Shown here: positions 44,640-56,174 of the stretch, piece by piece
Layout: every line of letters begins with the position of its first letter
How positions within the stretch are numbered: the first letter of the stretch is position 1
Assembly (NCBI GenBank): GCA_034190945.1
Contig: CM067219.1
Location: 44,987,937 to 45,051,936 of the forward strand
Direction of reading: 5' to 3'
DNA length: 64,000 nt
DNA from: Octodonta nipae
Taxonomy: Eukaryota > Arthropoda > Insecta > Coleoptera > Chrysomelidae
Translations under genes and position numbers: made by a program
The notes under the pieces: generated by a model
What the model saw: only the letters and a program-made list of their open reading frames with translations
Told to the model about the DNA's origin: nothing
Database searches by the model: none

Positions 44640-46855
44640 AAGAATTTGAACCAGATTTTTGAAGTTAAATACATCTGTTATATCCTTATCAACCAGAGAA
44701 CATTAAAGATCAATTAGGTACACAAAGTTTTATAAATGCTTTCAGGGATCTAGAAGAAATGTGAGACTTAGTTGTACAATGAACATGCCTAAAAAAAAGT
44801 AAGAGCTGTTTCCGTCAGTCAGGAACCAGAGGCATGCGTTATCGTTGCAATGATAAAGGGCATTTCCAACGTTATTGCCGTGTTATGCTTCACAATAAAT
44901 TACCAGTTAGGGGTGGCCAGCTTAAAGGCGAATGCTCACTACTCATTCACCAGCCCTCCTAAAGGTACAATTTCGAGAATTTTTGCATTTTTGCAGACAC
45001 AAGCTTAGTCATGACAATCAGGGCGAAGATATTGATGACAGTTGTATACAAGATATGAATCTGCCAATACGGGTTCATGTTCGATCGAGGATATGGGGTG
45101 CCTATATTTTTAAATGACGAATTTATATTGGCGAGGATATCAACACCAAACATTCAATCGTGGTTGGGGTGTGTAAAAGCGAAGAAGTCGGTTCAAATAA
45201 AGAACTCGTTGATCACACCTTATACTAGACAACCATCAAAATGCCGAAGACTCTATCAGGGTCCCATTATTTCTCCGCCCTAGATTTGAAGTGTGAATAT
45301 TGGCAAATTCTTCATGAACAGAACAGAGAAAAGAGAGCGCATTTCACTCACATGGGGTTATTCCAACTCTAGTAATATATTTTGGGTTATTTATGGCTCC
45401 CGACACGTTTGATAGGTTAAGAAATATTTAGTATAACATGGGTCACACATTGGATGATCATTTGTATAAGATTTTTGTAGTAGCCGAGGCAGTACTCTTA
45501 ACTAATCTAAACTAAGGAGTACAAGATTGAAGTCATTCGTAGTTGGCCTAGACTAGAGATAAACAAACCACAGGCGGATTTATAAAGAATATACCTCCAT
45601 TGAAGCACCTTTACATCGGCAGACCACCAAACTGGAGACTCTTCATTGGAATGAACACTGTGGCATTCCGAAGTCGCTAAGCAGCTTTATGCACCAGTAC
45701 AATATTAGAGTTTCCTGCACAGTGTGGCAAGTTCGCCTTAAACACCGACTCCAGCAAGACCGATTTAGGGGTCGTCCTTTCTCAAGTGCAACACGGCGAG
45801 GGGTGCGTGATTGAATACTACAGACGTGGATTCTCGAAGCCAGGAAAGAAAAACTGTGTGATCAGAAAAAAAATAACTACTAACAATAGTCAGAAACATG
45901 GAACATTTTCACAAACTTCTGTATGGTCGTTACTCCTTAATCACAACGAATCAAGACATTTTCACAAACTTCTGTATGGTCGTTACTCCTTAATCACAAC
46001 GAATCAAGTCGCTATCAGGAAGCCGTTAGATGTAGAAACACCAGAGTGACAACTGGCAACGTGGATGGAGACATTAAAAGAATATGGCTTCCAGGTAGAA
46101 CACCATTCCGGCCCTAATACACATCAATTCTGACCCTTTATATAAAAAAAACATGTTAATAGGATTGCGGATATTGCCAAAACATCGAATAACCCAAGAG
46201 TGTCTCCACAAAATAGATTCGAGTGCAGGTTAATGAAGATTGGAGAGTAGAAAACGTATACAGGACGCAGATATCAAACAAATCCTATCACGAAAGAGAA
46301 AGTGGAACCTAGTCTTCGAGGGAAGAAAGAGGTAGCCACTCTGAATTCCTGAAGTTGTCCAATGCGATTTCCGAAAACTGTCAAATTGGACTTTAAAGAG
46401 AATTTGGGAGAGCACTGATTGCAAAGAAATTTAAGTTCGAACCTGTAGATCAATAGGAAAAGTTATGCTCCGTTCTGCCATAGATTGGAAATAACGTTAG
46501 AGCCTGGTGCTGAAAATGCGACATCTGCGTAACTAGGAAGGGTAGAATGCCGCGTACTAAAGAAAGAATGCACCAAAATTATGTCGGTATCACCATCGAA
46601 ATAGTTGGTATTGATATAGTCTGAAAGGGGCAATAAATACTTCCTAGTTGCTATAGATTATTTCAGTGCAAAGGGCCGGAAGCATTTGTCATACCCAATC
46701 AGGGAGCCTCGACACTGGCAACGGTGTTTGTGGAACAGCTTTTCAGCAGGACTGGTGTATCATTAGTGTATTATTCGAACCGAGGACGAAACTTAGAGCT
46801 TTCTTCCATCGAAAATTCATATTAGGCTATGGCTTGGTTAACAAATAAACAAAAG
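44640..46855 (+). mobile_element. G5, heavily decayed gypsy element
   Basis: Fragments occur in order. A degraded zinc knuckle, YRCNDKGHFQRYCR, lies near 44830. Protease-like ALLKVQ...FLND..FILARI follows. RT text LDLKCEYWQILHEQNREK lies near 45290, RNase H FALNTDSSKTDLGVVLSQVQ near 45740, and integrase VAIDYFSAK then TVFVEQLFSR near 46650-46750. It is most like G3. No LTRs recognised. Confidence 0.65.
45902..46007 (+). repeat. 51-53 bp tandem duplication in G5 RNase H
   Basis: The stretch from ACATTTTCACAAACTTCTGT to CACAACGAATCAA occurs twice in direct succession, and is identical by eye. Confidence 0.85.
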
Positions 46856-47148
46856 CACAGGTTGGTTGCACTATAGGGTGAAGTAGTTACAGTTACTCGA
46901 GGTGGTTAAAAACAATGTTGACAAAAATTGTTAAAAAAAGTTAGAAATTTTTTGTATATAGGAGCGACCATATGTTTCATAAGTTATTTATTTTTGCAAG
47001 AAATTGTACATTACATACACTGGTGAAACTGCGGGTAATGGTTAGTATTTTATAAAATCCCAGGAATAAATTACAATATTTTTTCTGATCAAGGTAATGT
47101 TCTACTATAAAATTGTGAATACAATTTTCGATTTTGTTTTCATATGAT

Positions 47149-47204
<56 letters not shown>

Positions 47205-49186
47205 AATACTTTTGAATTTGTTTAATGCGAACAATAATAGGTGTGAATCTTCAGTGTCCATAGTATATGTCTACATAGTTGCCATAAAAAGAAAAACTCC
47301 CAAATTAACTTAATGCGTGAATTGAAGATAATATCCCTGCAATCGCCATGATTATCTTAGAATGAATAAAGAAACTTATCTGAAACCTGTTTCACTCGTT
47401 AAACCTTTGATTAAAAAGAAAGGTACCGCCATGAGAGAATATGCAGGAATAATGATGACTCAAATTTCAGCATCAAGCGGATAGCACAATTAAGCTTGCG
47501 CAGACGCTAAAGTTTGTTTGAACAAACTTGCAGATATGTCCGTAGCCACTTTAAGATGCGTAGAATAACAATTATTGGCATGATAATTGTTATATATTAT
47601 ATTTAGTATATTATTGAAGTCGATGCCAAGCAAATCTAAATCCTGCATTGCTTACGGATCTACTACTTCATCAAACTATTGTAGATACGTAGGGAGTTAA
47701 TTTGCACAGAATAAGCACCTTTTATTGTTAACATTTATTACTTTGTTTGTCTCTAACAAGTGTGAAAGTGCTATTCATTGTATATTGTTACGTTTTGTTA
47801 ATTATTTTTGACTTTTTAATTCTATTTTGGAGTCGGTTAAAATTTTAAACATTGGATGGAGTTGGCAGTTACTTGGTGAATGTTGAAACTCATTATGCAT
47901 TAGTAATGAAGTTACTGTTTTAATTCATTATCAATATTTTTTAAATATTTTTTATCTGAATTAATCTTTTATTTATTTATTACTTCTCAAAGGACAATGA
48001 TAAAATACCTAGACTAAATATCTCTTCATATTTTCAGGGACCGTTAAGAAATTGGCTCACAACTCCTTTGCTAACCGTAAGTATTTGTTCACCAACAAAT
48101 TGTAAAATGGAAAATACGTAAATAATATAATTCAGAAAATACTTAATCATCAAATTTTATTAACATTTGCCTACACTTTGATTTAATGTCACTATAAAAT
48201 TCAATATGGACACAAAATTTGTTGCAATAACCATTTTTTGAGAACTATTCTGAAACCTACTTCTCAGATTGTTAATCTGTATATGTCAGATAAACCTAGA
48301 GTTTGCATGTGTGCGACTGCCTTCGCTCCATCACATTATTATTTTTCAATGACCTGTTATAATCCGGTGTACAGTTATTACCCCTACAGAAATCTTCCCC
48401 TAAAGACTGACTGAAGTGAAAGATTGACAGTCTTCATGTGTCAGCACTATTAGGAAGTGAATTAATCTTAAAATAACTCAAATCAGTAGAGGGAGAAATT
48501 TCAGTTGAAAAATGGTATGAAGTTCCTTTGATAAACCAAAATTCTTTCAGCAAATGTGAAACAGAGCGATTTATGACTTGTTGAAAGGAGCTTTGCTGTC
48601 GATAACTTGTGTATTTAAAGTCTGATTACAGGAAACCTTTACATATTTAGGGAAAAGCTTATAAAATCATTTTAAAAATACTTAAAAAGATCTGTAAATA
48701 AGTACTGATAGAAGAAGAATCAATTAGTACTTAGTGAGTAATAATTTTTGAAAAAAATCAGGGTTGTAAAACTAATGCCACTTTAACCAGAATTCAAATT
48801 AATCGTATTCTCTCTACAGTTCACTTGATTTTAGCATCATTTGTGGGGCACAAAAGGCTGACCGGTTTATAATGCTTTTATATAAAAAGTTAATCCAAAA
48901 TATAAATTCTGGTATATTTAATTTTTCTAGGATAAAAATTACCTGAGACAAAACCATTTAAAGATTGCAATGGAGGGCAATGTTGACGTCTTTGAAGTAA
49001 CAAATGCAAAAAACGGACATTTTTTAATTCTCTACATAATGTTTTTTTTTCATTATTTGTATTATTCAGACAGCTAGAAAACTAACGAAAATAATTGAGG
49101 AATTATCATTTTTGAGAAGAGTAGGACTATCAAATCCCTCAATTCTCTAAGCAGGCCTATCAGTAGAGCAATAAATATCTGATTAT
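46856..49186. other. intergenic, no gene seen
   Basis: AT-rich. It contains only the (AT)n tract at 47150-47202. Confidence 0.5.
47150..47202. repeat. (AT)n microsatellite
   Basis: Pure AT run of about 52 bp. Confidence 0.9.
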
Positions 49187-49300
49187 GTACAAAAATACTA
49201 TCAGAACTATTTTCATTGATAATTTACTACATTTTCCAGTTGCAGCTATGGTCCTTTGCTTTGTCATAAACAGTAGAAGCAAGATCTTTTTTTTGTTATA
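49187..49300 (+). repeat. partial arm of the foldback element family
   Basis: GTACAAAAATACTATCAG, then ACATTTTCCAGTTGCAGCTA and ATAAACAGTAGAAGCAAGA, resemble the left arm of the 61.36-kb foldback element (GTGCAAAAAAATACTATCAG ...). No opposing arm found. Confidence 0.55.
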
Positions 49301-49681
49301 AATTTTCCTACCCTAAATTAATATTAGAATTTATGCTTTACTAATAAAGTTTAGAATCCGCAGTTCGGAGACACAGGAAGGAATGAGTCCATTTTTAAAT
49401 ATTTTTGTTTACCCACATACCTTTTCCATGTGGTATAAAACATCACACACTAACCTTACAATCCACAATAGTTCATACCATCCTTACAAGCACAAACTTG
49501 TAGCATACCGTAGTATGTTGCACAGATTGGTTACCATTACCAAAAACTCACTTTGATACAGAGCTACACAGAATAAAATTTATTGCCGCCAACAACGATT
49601 ACAACCCTCAAATTATCGACAACATGTTATGTAAAAACACAGTTCTACACCCTAACACCAAACCTTTATTTTAAACACTCA

Positions 49682-49717
49682 ATGCCGTTTCAACAACTCT
49701 AAGTTGTCATCATCAAG
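49682..49717 (-). ncRNA. hammerhead-ribozyme-like motif (left arm)
   Basis: On the minus strand: TTGATGA, stem ACAACT/AGTTGT, then GAAAC. The first C of the core is U, so it is probably inactive. Confidence 0.3.
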
Positions 49718-49729
49718 GAGTAAACCAAA

Positions 49730-49765
49730 CTGATGATGACAACTTAAGAGTTGTTGAAACGGCGT
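49730..49765 (+). ncRNA. hammerhead-ribozyme-like motif (right arm)
   Basis: CTGATGA at 49730-49736, stem II ACAACT (49739-49744) with AGTTGT (49749-49754), GAAAC at 49756-49760, then GGCGTT. This allows a 2-bp AC/GU stem III. It is a full core consensus. Confidence 0.4.
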
Positions 49766-50469
49766 TGATTGTTTAAAACAAAGGTTTGGTGTTAGGGTGG
49801 AAAACTGTGTTTGTATATTTGTGACACACCAAAGGTTCCACAGCTTTTCCATGACAACATGTTAACCAAAATATTAAATGAAAAGGCTTTTAATGAAGTA
49901 TATCCTTCTACTTCTGATATCGATCCCAAATTATATCAAAGTATCAAATTTATCGGTTCTCCCTCTCAAATATAACCCAATTCTTATTAAACAGGAACAT
50001 TCATACGACTTTTAAAATGAATACTAATTTAGGAAAACATATAAGTAACAATGAGGATAAAATTAACAACAATAACAGCTCGGGTTTCTACAAATTAACC
50101 TGCGGTAGTAGTCCTAATTATTTCCTCAGTATTATGGGAAGATCATTTAAGACAAGATGGGATGAACATACCAAAGCTTTTGAAAACCACAATTATAATA
50201 AGTCAACCATTCAAATATTACATTTACAACAAAAATGTAAAATTATGTCTTTTATTACTTCACCTTTTCAATAGAATTATACAAATTCATTATAGACATA
50301 ATTTACTTCATTAAAAACTGTCAATTCCAGCATTTTGTTGTTTCATAATAGTAGTATTTCCCTCTCACCTTCTTAAATATCGCATAATTTCAATAATCCG
50401 CTTAATATATCTGTTATAACATCTCTACATTTCTTTCTAATGGTTTAAGGTATTTAGTTCTATATTTGG

Positions 50470-51065
50470 ACGAAGCCAGGAAAGTTCTACTAGCAATCTA
50501 CTTATTAACGCCGATGGGAACAGGACATACATAATAGAGAAAGTAGATCATTTTGAATACCGAGGTGTAACAATAACATGTAATGGAACGGAAGAAAACA
50601 AAATAAAAAAACCAGTAGCTAGAGGAAGCAAGGCCACAGGTTCTTTTTCTAAGGTTTTAAGAGCTACAAATATATTACAAAACTAAGGGTTTATCAAACT
50701 ATAATAAGACTCACAGTCACCTATGCATGCGAGACTTAGACAATGACGAAGGAATCGGAAATTAACCTAGAAATTTTGGAACGTAAAATATTAAGAAAAA
50801 TCTTTGGAGGACGAATATCGGAGAAGAACGATTAAGGAAATTGAGGACTTCTACAAAAAAACAAGTATGGAGGTGAGCATAAAAAGAGCTAGATGGTAAT
50901 GGCACATTGCAAGAATGCCCGACAAAGGGTGAGTAAAAAGAATACTGTTTGGAATGAGGGAGTAAGAAGAAGAAGACCTAGGAAAAAATGGCTAGAGGGA
51001 ATGGTAAAGCTCAGAAAACAACTAGAAGTGATAAAGGGTCAATAGGCCTGTTGAGCTGATGTATA
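50470..51065 (+). pseudogene. LINE 3' end relic
   Basis: Text in several frames fits the distal RT of a LINE: FEYRGVTITCNGTEE, YQTIIRLTVTYACE, LEILERKILRKIFGG, then the RARWxWHIARMPDKG and RRRRPRKKWLEG region. No catalytic box remains. Stops are frequent. Confidence 0.6.
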
Positions 51066-51264
51066 TATAAACTGGAAAATTAAATAAATAAATGAAAACC
51101 TAAAATACTTTCATGGCATCTTGCATTACATTAGACGAAAGGACCCGTGTTGTCAAATACTAGTGTATATTTTCTATAATTTTAAAATGTATAGTTTAAA
51201 TGTCATTAAAGAACCTAGAAAGTTGTACAAGTGTGAAAATAGATGGTCTCCCACAGTTAACCAT

Positions 51265-51850
51265 AAGCTAAATTTCTAATTACTATGGGTCTATTTTTGG
51301 GGACAAATTAAAAACACTAAATAAAAATTTAAAATTAGGGAAACTTCAACGACATGTGACATATTAGGCTTGTTCATAGTAGCCAGTTGCCAACAATTCC
51401 AACGGTTTGAGAAATTCTACGTGAATCGAGTATTGGCAGAGCCAACTGCCGAGATCGCTGATTGGCGTAGAATTTTTCAAACCGTTGGAATTATCAGCAA
51501 CTGGTCTCTACGAACAAACATATCAACTGAGCGTAATACACTGAATTGACCTGGCATGTACTCGATGGAAATTCATAAATAAATGATATTTTGTACAGCC
51601 GTTAAAGTAAGTATGGTTTAACAAAGCATTTATATGAAAATTAACCCATCATTCCTTATCTTCGAAACTACTAGGTCTAATTTAAAAAAAATAGGCTAAC
51701 TGAAATTCAATAAGGAACCGTAACTGAAAATCGGAAATTAACTTGGAGGTCAATAGATCAATATGTATCCTATTATCAAACAACTTGCCGGGTCCTTTTT
51801 CTTAAATGGATATAATTGGTGTGTAAGTTTTTTCAAACATCATATCTAGT
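51265..51850. repeat. dispersed copy of the ~270-bp satellite family
   Basis: CTAATTACTATGGGTCTATT then TTTGGGGACAAATTA (51275-51310), and AACCCATCATTCCTTATCTT then CGAAACTACTAGGTC (51645-51680), follow the unit order of the 9.5-11.4 kb array. A small inverted-repeat element splits it at 51368-51502. Confidence 0.55.
51368..51502. mobile_element. 135-bp MITE-like element
   Basis: Terminal inverted repeats of about 52 bp: the left TTGTTCATAGTAGCCAGTTG to AAATTCTACG, and the right CGTAGAATTT to CTCTACGAACAA. ACATAT lies close outside both ends, so it may be the target duplication, but the left spacing does not fit exactly. Confidence 0.65.
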
Positions 51851-52379
51851 GGATAATATTTTTGAATTATGCCCAGGAAGACAGCAAAATACGATTGACC
51901 CCTATTTTCTGCCATCGGGTTGTATCAATAAGTTCTATTACTTTTTAATATTTCTGAAGACAACAATTGGTTGATTCACATCAACACAATAATTAAAGAA
52001 AACACATTGCAATAAAATAATTACCCGTAGTGTTTAGAGACGTTTTCACAGCTGTGTATATTAACACTCAACATATAACTTGCTGAATGACCCGTGAGGG
52101 AAAATTAAAACCTAATTTTGGAAATTGCCACTTAATTTATTATACACGCAAGTTTACTTTTTTCGTGCATGAGATGGATACACCGGGGCTTTAATGTCTA
52201 TATTGGGGTTAGATTTGTATAATAACAGTAAAGTTATGCCTTAAAGTTGCACAAGTTAACTCATGTTTTAAACTTTAACTAACTAATAAGTTTATAGAAT
52301 AGTTCGAGTTTCTAAAGATTATAGAATATACACTACAAAATATATGTTAAGAGAAAATGAACGGCTATACCTAATCTAA
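51851..52379. other. intergenic, no gene seen
   Basis: AT-rich. Nothing recognised. Confidence 0.5.
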
Positions 52380-52985
52380 TGGAGTATGAAATACTGAAAA
52401 TTTTGCCAACCTATTCACAGCTTCTTCATACGGATTTACAGACCGAAATATACAAAGAGCCCTAAAGTCAAAACCGAGACAAACAGACAAGGAGTATGTA
52501 ACACCAACAACCAAGGTTTATTTACCGGATGTCAAGGGTACCAGGGACAGTATTGCAAGAATTCTACGTAGATACTATTTTTAATACAGACAGAAAAATA
52601 AGCACTGTGTTGAGGACTCCGAAGACGAGAATCCCTTTAGAACAACAGGAGGTATACGAGATTCCAGGTGCAGACTGTCATAAAACCTAGGTGGGGCAAA
52701 CTAACAGAATTCAAGCTAGACGTGATGAACACCAGAACGCCATAAGAATGCAGGAAAAAACAACATCCATTGCGGAACACGTAGTTGATAACTGATTCCT
52801 GCTGGGAAAGCAGAAGGCTACGAGAATTATGCGAACCGACCTGAAGAGGGATATGTGACTCTGCCGAAACGTCGTCTTTTTACCATCGATCCCGGCAGGG
52901 ATCAGTTATCAACTACGCGGATGAATTCCCGGAAACCTCCTAACACATTTAGTACCCGCGAAAACTTAAAAACTAGTATATGTAT
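52380..52985 (+). mobile_element. second Penelope-like relic, with GIY-YIG and 3' hammerhead-like motif
   Basis: Coding relic: YGFTDRNIQRALKSKPRQ, KVYLPDVKGTRDSIARILRR, a stop, NTDRKISTVLRTPKTR, then GIY-YIG text YEIPGADCHKT...RIQARRDEHQNAIRMQ and KTTSIAEHVV, broken by stops and a slip. About 50 bp after AEHVV comes the hammerhead-like core at 52841, enclosed by a 26-bp inverted repeat (52781-52806 with 52891-52916, 24 of 26 matching). It ends near 52980, before an AT-rich tract. This links the motif family of 14.4 and 39.7 kb to a Penelope element. Confidence 0.7.
52841..52876 (+). ncRNA. hammerhead-ribozyme-like motif, stem II damaged
   Basis: CTGAAGA at 52841-52847 and GAAAC at 52866-52870 are intact. 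The 5' strand of stem II reads GGGATA instead of GGCAGA, opposite TCTGCC, so the helix is disrupted. Confidence 0.35.
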
Positions 52986-53098
52986 TTAAAAGTATGTAAT
53001 ATATCTACATATATATTACAAAAATATACACGTATAGGTTGATTATTTTTTTATATTATTATACGTATATAAATATATATATACATATACATATATGG

Positions 53099-53112
<14 letters not shown>

Positions 53113-53176
<64 letters not shown>
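53113..53176. repeat. (AT)n microsatellite, G3 left flank
   Basis: AT run ending directly at the G3 LTR. It resumes at 57403. Confidence 0.9.
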
Positions 53177-53179
<3 letters not shown>

Positions 53180-53482
53180 AATGTACTTCGTGGGTTCAAT
53201 TTAAAAATTATAACAACTAATATTTACTTTCACTTTCTAGAACTTTATTTACATTTAAAACAGCTGATTCACAATACATTTTCATATAAGCTAGTCGTCG
53301 CGGTATAACTGCCTGGCGATCGTGGCGTTCTTCTTTTATATCACCAGCGTAGAATTCTCCAGTAGAAATCAACATCGTTCCTTCCGCTGCCGAGCCTTTT
53401 CGAGAATCGTATTTTTTTATCTTGAAGCGTTTGTTGTCGTGCTGAAATGACACAGGGTCGGCTTTGGGTAAATTTCGTAAAA
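53177..53482 (-). repeat. G3 3' LTR
   Basis: 306 bp. On the plus strand it runs TGTAATGTACTTC...TTTCGTAAAA. It is nearly identical to 57097-57402. Confidence 0.9.
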
Positions 53483-53493
53483 CTGCCCCCCCT

Positions 53494-54789
53494 TTAATTC
53501 TGATCGTCCCGATCAGAAACATCCCCTCCATGGTAGGGAGCGAGTCGATCTAAGTGAACCAACTTCAATTTAGCCTTGGGGTTTCGACGGATCCGGTAGA
53601 CGACATCATTCAGCCTCTTGACCACTTCGTATGGACCATCCCAGGCGGGTGTAAGCTTTGGGGATTTACCCTTGCTCCGTTGGGGGTTGTACAGCCAGAC
53701 TTTGTCCCTCTCCTGGAACCCGGCTGAATTGGCCTTGAGGTCGTATCGCGTCCTCATCCGGTCACTGGTGGCCAACATCTGCGTTCGGGCTAAGTCGTGT
53801 ATTGCCAGCATGTTATGTCGGAGCTGGTCGGCATAATCGTCGATGTCTTGGGGAGGTTCTTCGGGGGAGCCAAATGCCAAGTCGCATGGTAATCGCAGCT
53901 CCTTTCCGAATAAGACCCTGGCTGGGGTCAGGCCTGTACTATTATGTACAGCAGAGCGATATGACAACAGGAATAGGGGAATATGCTCGTCCCAATCACG
54001 CTGGTTATTGCTGACGACCTTGGATAGGTGTTGTTCCAAGGTCCGGTTGAATCTTTCCACCATTCCGTCTGACTGTGGGTGTAATGGTGTTGTTCTCGTT
54101 TTCCTGATCCCCAACATCGTGCAGACCTTCTGGAATACATTCGATTCGAAGTTACGCCCCTGGTCTGAATGTAATTCCATCGGGATGCCAAACCTGCTGA
54201 ATAGTTGTTCTACTAGCACCGTCGCTACCGTGGTTGCCTCTTGGTTGGGTATCGCATATGCCTCAGGCCATTTGCTGAAGTAATCCATTGCGACCAGAAT
54301 GTATTTGTACCCCCTCTCAGACTCGGGAAACGGACCGGCGACATCGATGGCAATTCTCTCAAATGGGACGCCCACATTGTACTGCTGCATTCTGCCCTTG
54401 GTCCGGGTCTTCGGGCCCTTACTGGCGGCACATGTGGCACATTTGCGGCACCAAGCTCTGACGTCTTCGAAGTAATTCACCCAGTAGTACCGCTGGCGAA
54501 CTTTGTCTAGGGTTTTATTCATGCCCAGGTGGCCTCCGGTAATTCCATCATGTACTTCGGTCAGGATGGCTGGTACCTTTTTCTTCGGAACTACCAGTTG
54601 GGACTTGGTTTCTCGTCCATCAGCGCTTTCCCAAACTCGCTTGAGCATTCCATTGTCTACTCGTAGAGAGTCCCACTGAGCCCATAACGATTTCAGCACG
54701 CCGGAGTATCTAGCTACCTCGTCCCATCGTGGCCTGGGTGCCCCTCTCATTTTGAGTGACAAGATTGGTTCGATGTCTGGATCAGCCAT
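53494..54789 (-). CDS. G3 integrase (open frame)
   Basis: 431 residues from MADPDIEP. Zinc domain: VHDGITGGHLGMN and WCRKCATCAASKG (HHCC complete). Core: IAIDVAGPFPE, LHSDQGRNFES, MVERFNRTL (DDE complete). C-terminal domain: GPYEVVKRLNDVVYRIRR and VHLDRLAPYHGG, then a short acidic end. No macro domain, unlike G1. It continues the RNase H frame, from which it is separated by a single TAA at 54823-54825. The methionine is therefore internal to pol. Confidence 0.9.
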   Translation of the reverse strand: MADPDIEPILSLKMRGAPRPRWDEVARYSGVLKSLWAQWDSLRVDNGMLKRVWESADGRETKSQLVVPKKKVPAILTEVHDGITGGHLGMNKTLDKVRQRYYWVNYFEDVRAWCRKCATCAASKGPKTRTKGRMQQYNVGVPFERIAIDVAGPFPESERGYKYILVAMDYFSKWPEAYAIPNQEATTVATVLVEQLFSRFGIPMELHSDQGRNFESNVFQKVCTMLGIRKTRTTPLHPQSDGMVERFNRTLEQHLSKVVSNNQRDWDEHIPLFLLSYRSAVHNSTGLTPARVLFGKELRLPCDLAFGSPEEPPQDIDDYADQLRHNMLAIHDLARTQMLATSDRMRTRYDLKANSAGFQERDKVWLYNPQRSKGKSPKLTPAWDGPYEVVKRLNDVVYRIRRNPKAKLKLVHLDRLAPYHGGDVSDRDDQN

Positions 54790-54822
54790 TTGGTCCTGGA
54801 TGCACTGTTCCGTTGTCCAGTC

Positions 54823-56127
54823 TTACTTGGCCTGCACTCGGATCTGCCTGATGGAGATACCCTCTCGCTGTTCCGTCTTCAGACAATGCTTGCATTCCGC
54901 TCTACAGGGTCTTCTGGAAAGGGCATCGGCATTATTGTGCAACCGGCCGGCACAATGTTCCACCTTGAAGTCGTATTGCTGTAATTTCTCCATCCATCTG
55001 GCCAGTTGTCCTTCCGGTGTCTTCATGTCCAGCAGCCATTTGAGTGCGGCATGATCTGTTCGGATTAAGAAATGGCGACCATACAGGTATTTGTGGAAAT
55101 GGTCTACAGCCCTTATTATTGCAAGAAGTTCTTTTCTGGTGACGCAATAATTTCTTTCTGGCTTCGAGAATCCACGGCTGTAGTACTCGATCACCCTCTC
55201 TTCACCATCTTGCACCTGGGATAGGACGGCCCCCAAACCTGTGTTGCTGGCGTCTGTGTCTAAGATGAACTTGCCGGACTGTGTAGGAAAGGCTAGGATT
55301 GGGCTGGAACATAGTGCTGCCTTCAGTCGCCTGAATGATGTTTCGCAAACCTGATTCCAATGGAAGGTCTCTTTATCAGTGGTCTGCCGATGTAGAGGGG
55401 CGGCGATGGTGGCAAATCCCTCAACAAAACGCCGGTAGTATGAACATAGGCCCAAGAAGCTTCGGAGTTCATGTTTGTCTCTTGGAACTGGCCAATCGCG
55501 GATGGCTTCTATCTTGTCTTCGTTGGTGCGGATTCCTGACTCGGACACTACGTGGCCCAAAAACTCTACTTCTTTTTGAAACAAGGAACACTTCTTCGGA
55601 TTAAGTCTCAGGTTGGCGTTATTAATTCTGGAGAATACTTCGCCCAGGTTCTTCAGATGGTCGTCGAATGTCTGGCCCATGACTAGAATGTCGTCGAGGT
55701 ATACTAAGCACGTCCTCCATGTTAACCCGCTCAGTACATACTCCATTAGCCTCTCAAATGTAGCGGGTGCATTGCATAACCCAAAGGGCATGACCGTGAA
55801 CTGAAACAGCCCCTTACTTGTGGAGAACGCTGTCTTCTCTCTGTCGTTTGCGTGCAGGCCAACCTGCCAATATCCACTTTTTAGGTCTAGTGTGGAGAAC
55901 CAACGGGAGCCTGCTAGTGTGGTCAAAGTGTCATCGATTCGGGGTAGTGGATAGCTGTCTTTCTTCGTGACATCATTCAGCTTCCTGTAATCCACGCAAA
56001 ATCGGGTGGTTCCATCCTTCTTTTTAACTAACACGACGGGAGCAGACCATGGACTGATGGATGGCTCAATAACTCCATTTTGTAACATGGACTCGATGTT
56101 TTCCTCGACTGCCTGTTGTTGCCCCAA
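54823..56127 (-). CDS. G3 reverse transcriptase and RNase H (open frame)
   Basis: 434 residues. RT: NGVIEPSISPWSAPVVLVKK, RFCVDYRKLN, FSTLDLKSGYWQVGL, MPFGLCNAPATFERLM, CLVYLDDILVMGQTF (YLDD intact). Connection: FLGLCSYYRRFV. RNase H: FILDTDASNTGLGAVLSQ, NYCVTRKELLAIIRAV, IRTDHAALKWLL, NNADALSRRPC. It ends at a premature stop before the integrase. It is linked to the protease by a one-base slip near 56215. Confidence 0.9.
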   Translation of the reverse strand: MGQQQAVEENIESMLQNGVIEPSISPWSAPVVLVKKKDGTTRFCVDYRKLNDVTKKDSYPLPRIDDTLTTLAGSRWFSTLDLKSGYWQVGLHANDREKTAFSTSKGLFQFTVMPFGLCNAPATFERLMEYVLSGLTWRTCLVYLDDILVMGQTFDDHLKNLGEVFSRINNANLRLNPKKCSLFQKEVEFLGHVVSESGIRTNEDKIEAIRDWPVPRDKHELRSFLGLCSYYRRFVEGFATIAAPLHRQTTDKETFHWNQVCETSFRRLKAALCSSPILAFPTQSGKFILDTDASNTGLGAVLSQVQDGEERVIEYYSRGFSKPERNYCVTRKELLAIIRAVDHFHKYLYGRHFLIRTDHAALKWLLDMKTPEGQLARWMEKLQQYDFKVEHCAGRLHNNADALSRRPCRAECKHCLKTEQREGISIRQIRVQAK

Positions 56128-56174
56128 TGGTAGTCGTCTAGGTGGTATTCTGATGGGTTGAGCCTTTCCGGTAT

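Larger units (their letters stand above)
49636..49811. repeat. ~176-bp palindrome inside Penelope relic
   Basis: The left arm 49636-49717 and right arm 49730-49811 are inverted copies, about 88% identical by eye, with a 12-nt centre. Each arm carries one hammerhead-like motif. Confidence 0.85.
49430..50275 (+). mobile_element. Penelope-like element relic with GIY-YIG endonuclease
   Basis: Degraded RT end near 49470-49640 (SSYHPYKHKLVAYRSMLHRL, then FDTELHRIKFIAANNDYNPQ). The open frame 50017-50274 follows: NLGKHISNN, SGFYKLTCGSSPNYFLSIMG, RSFKTRWDEHTKAF, KSTIQILHL. That is the GIY-YIG nuclease of Penelope elements; the usual YIGQTGR reads FLSIMGR, so its active site is damaged. The two coding pieces are separated by a palindromic insert (49636-49811). 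Confidence 0.8.
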
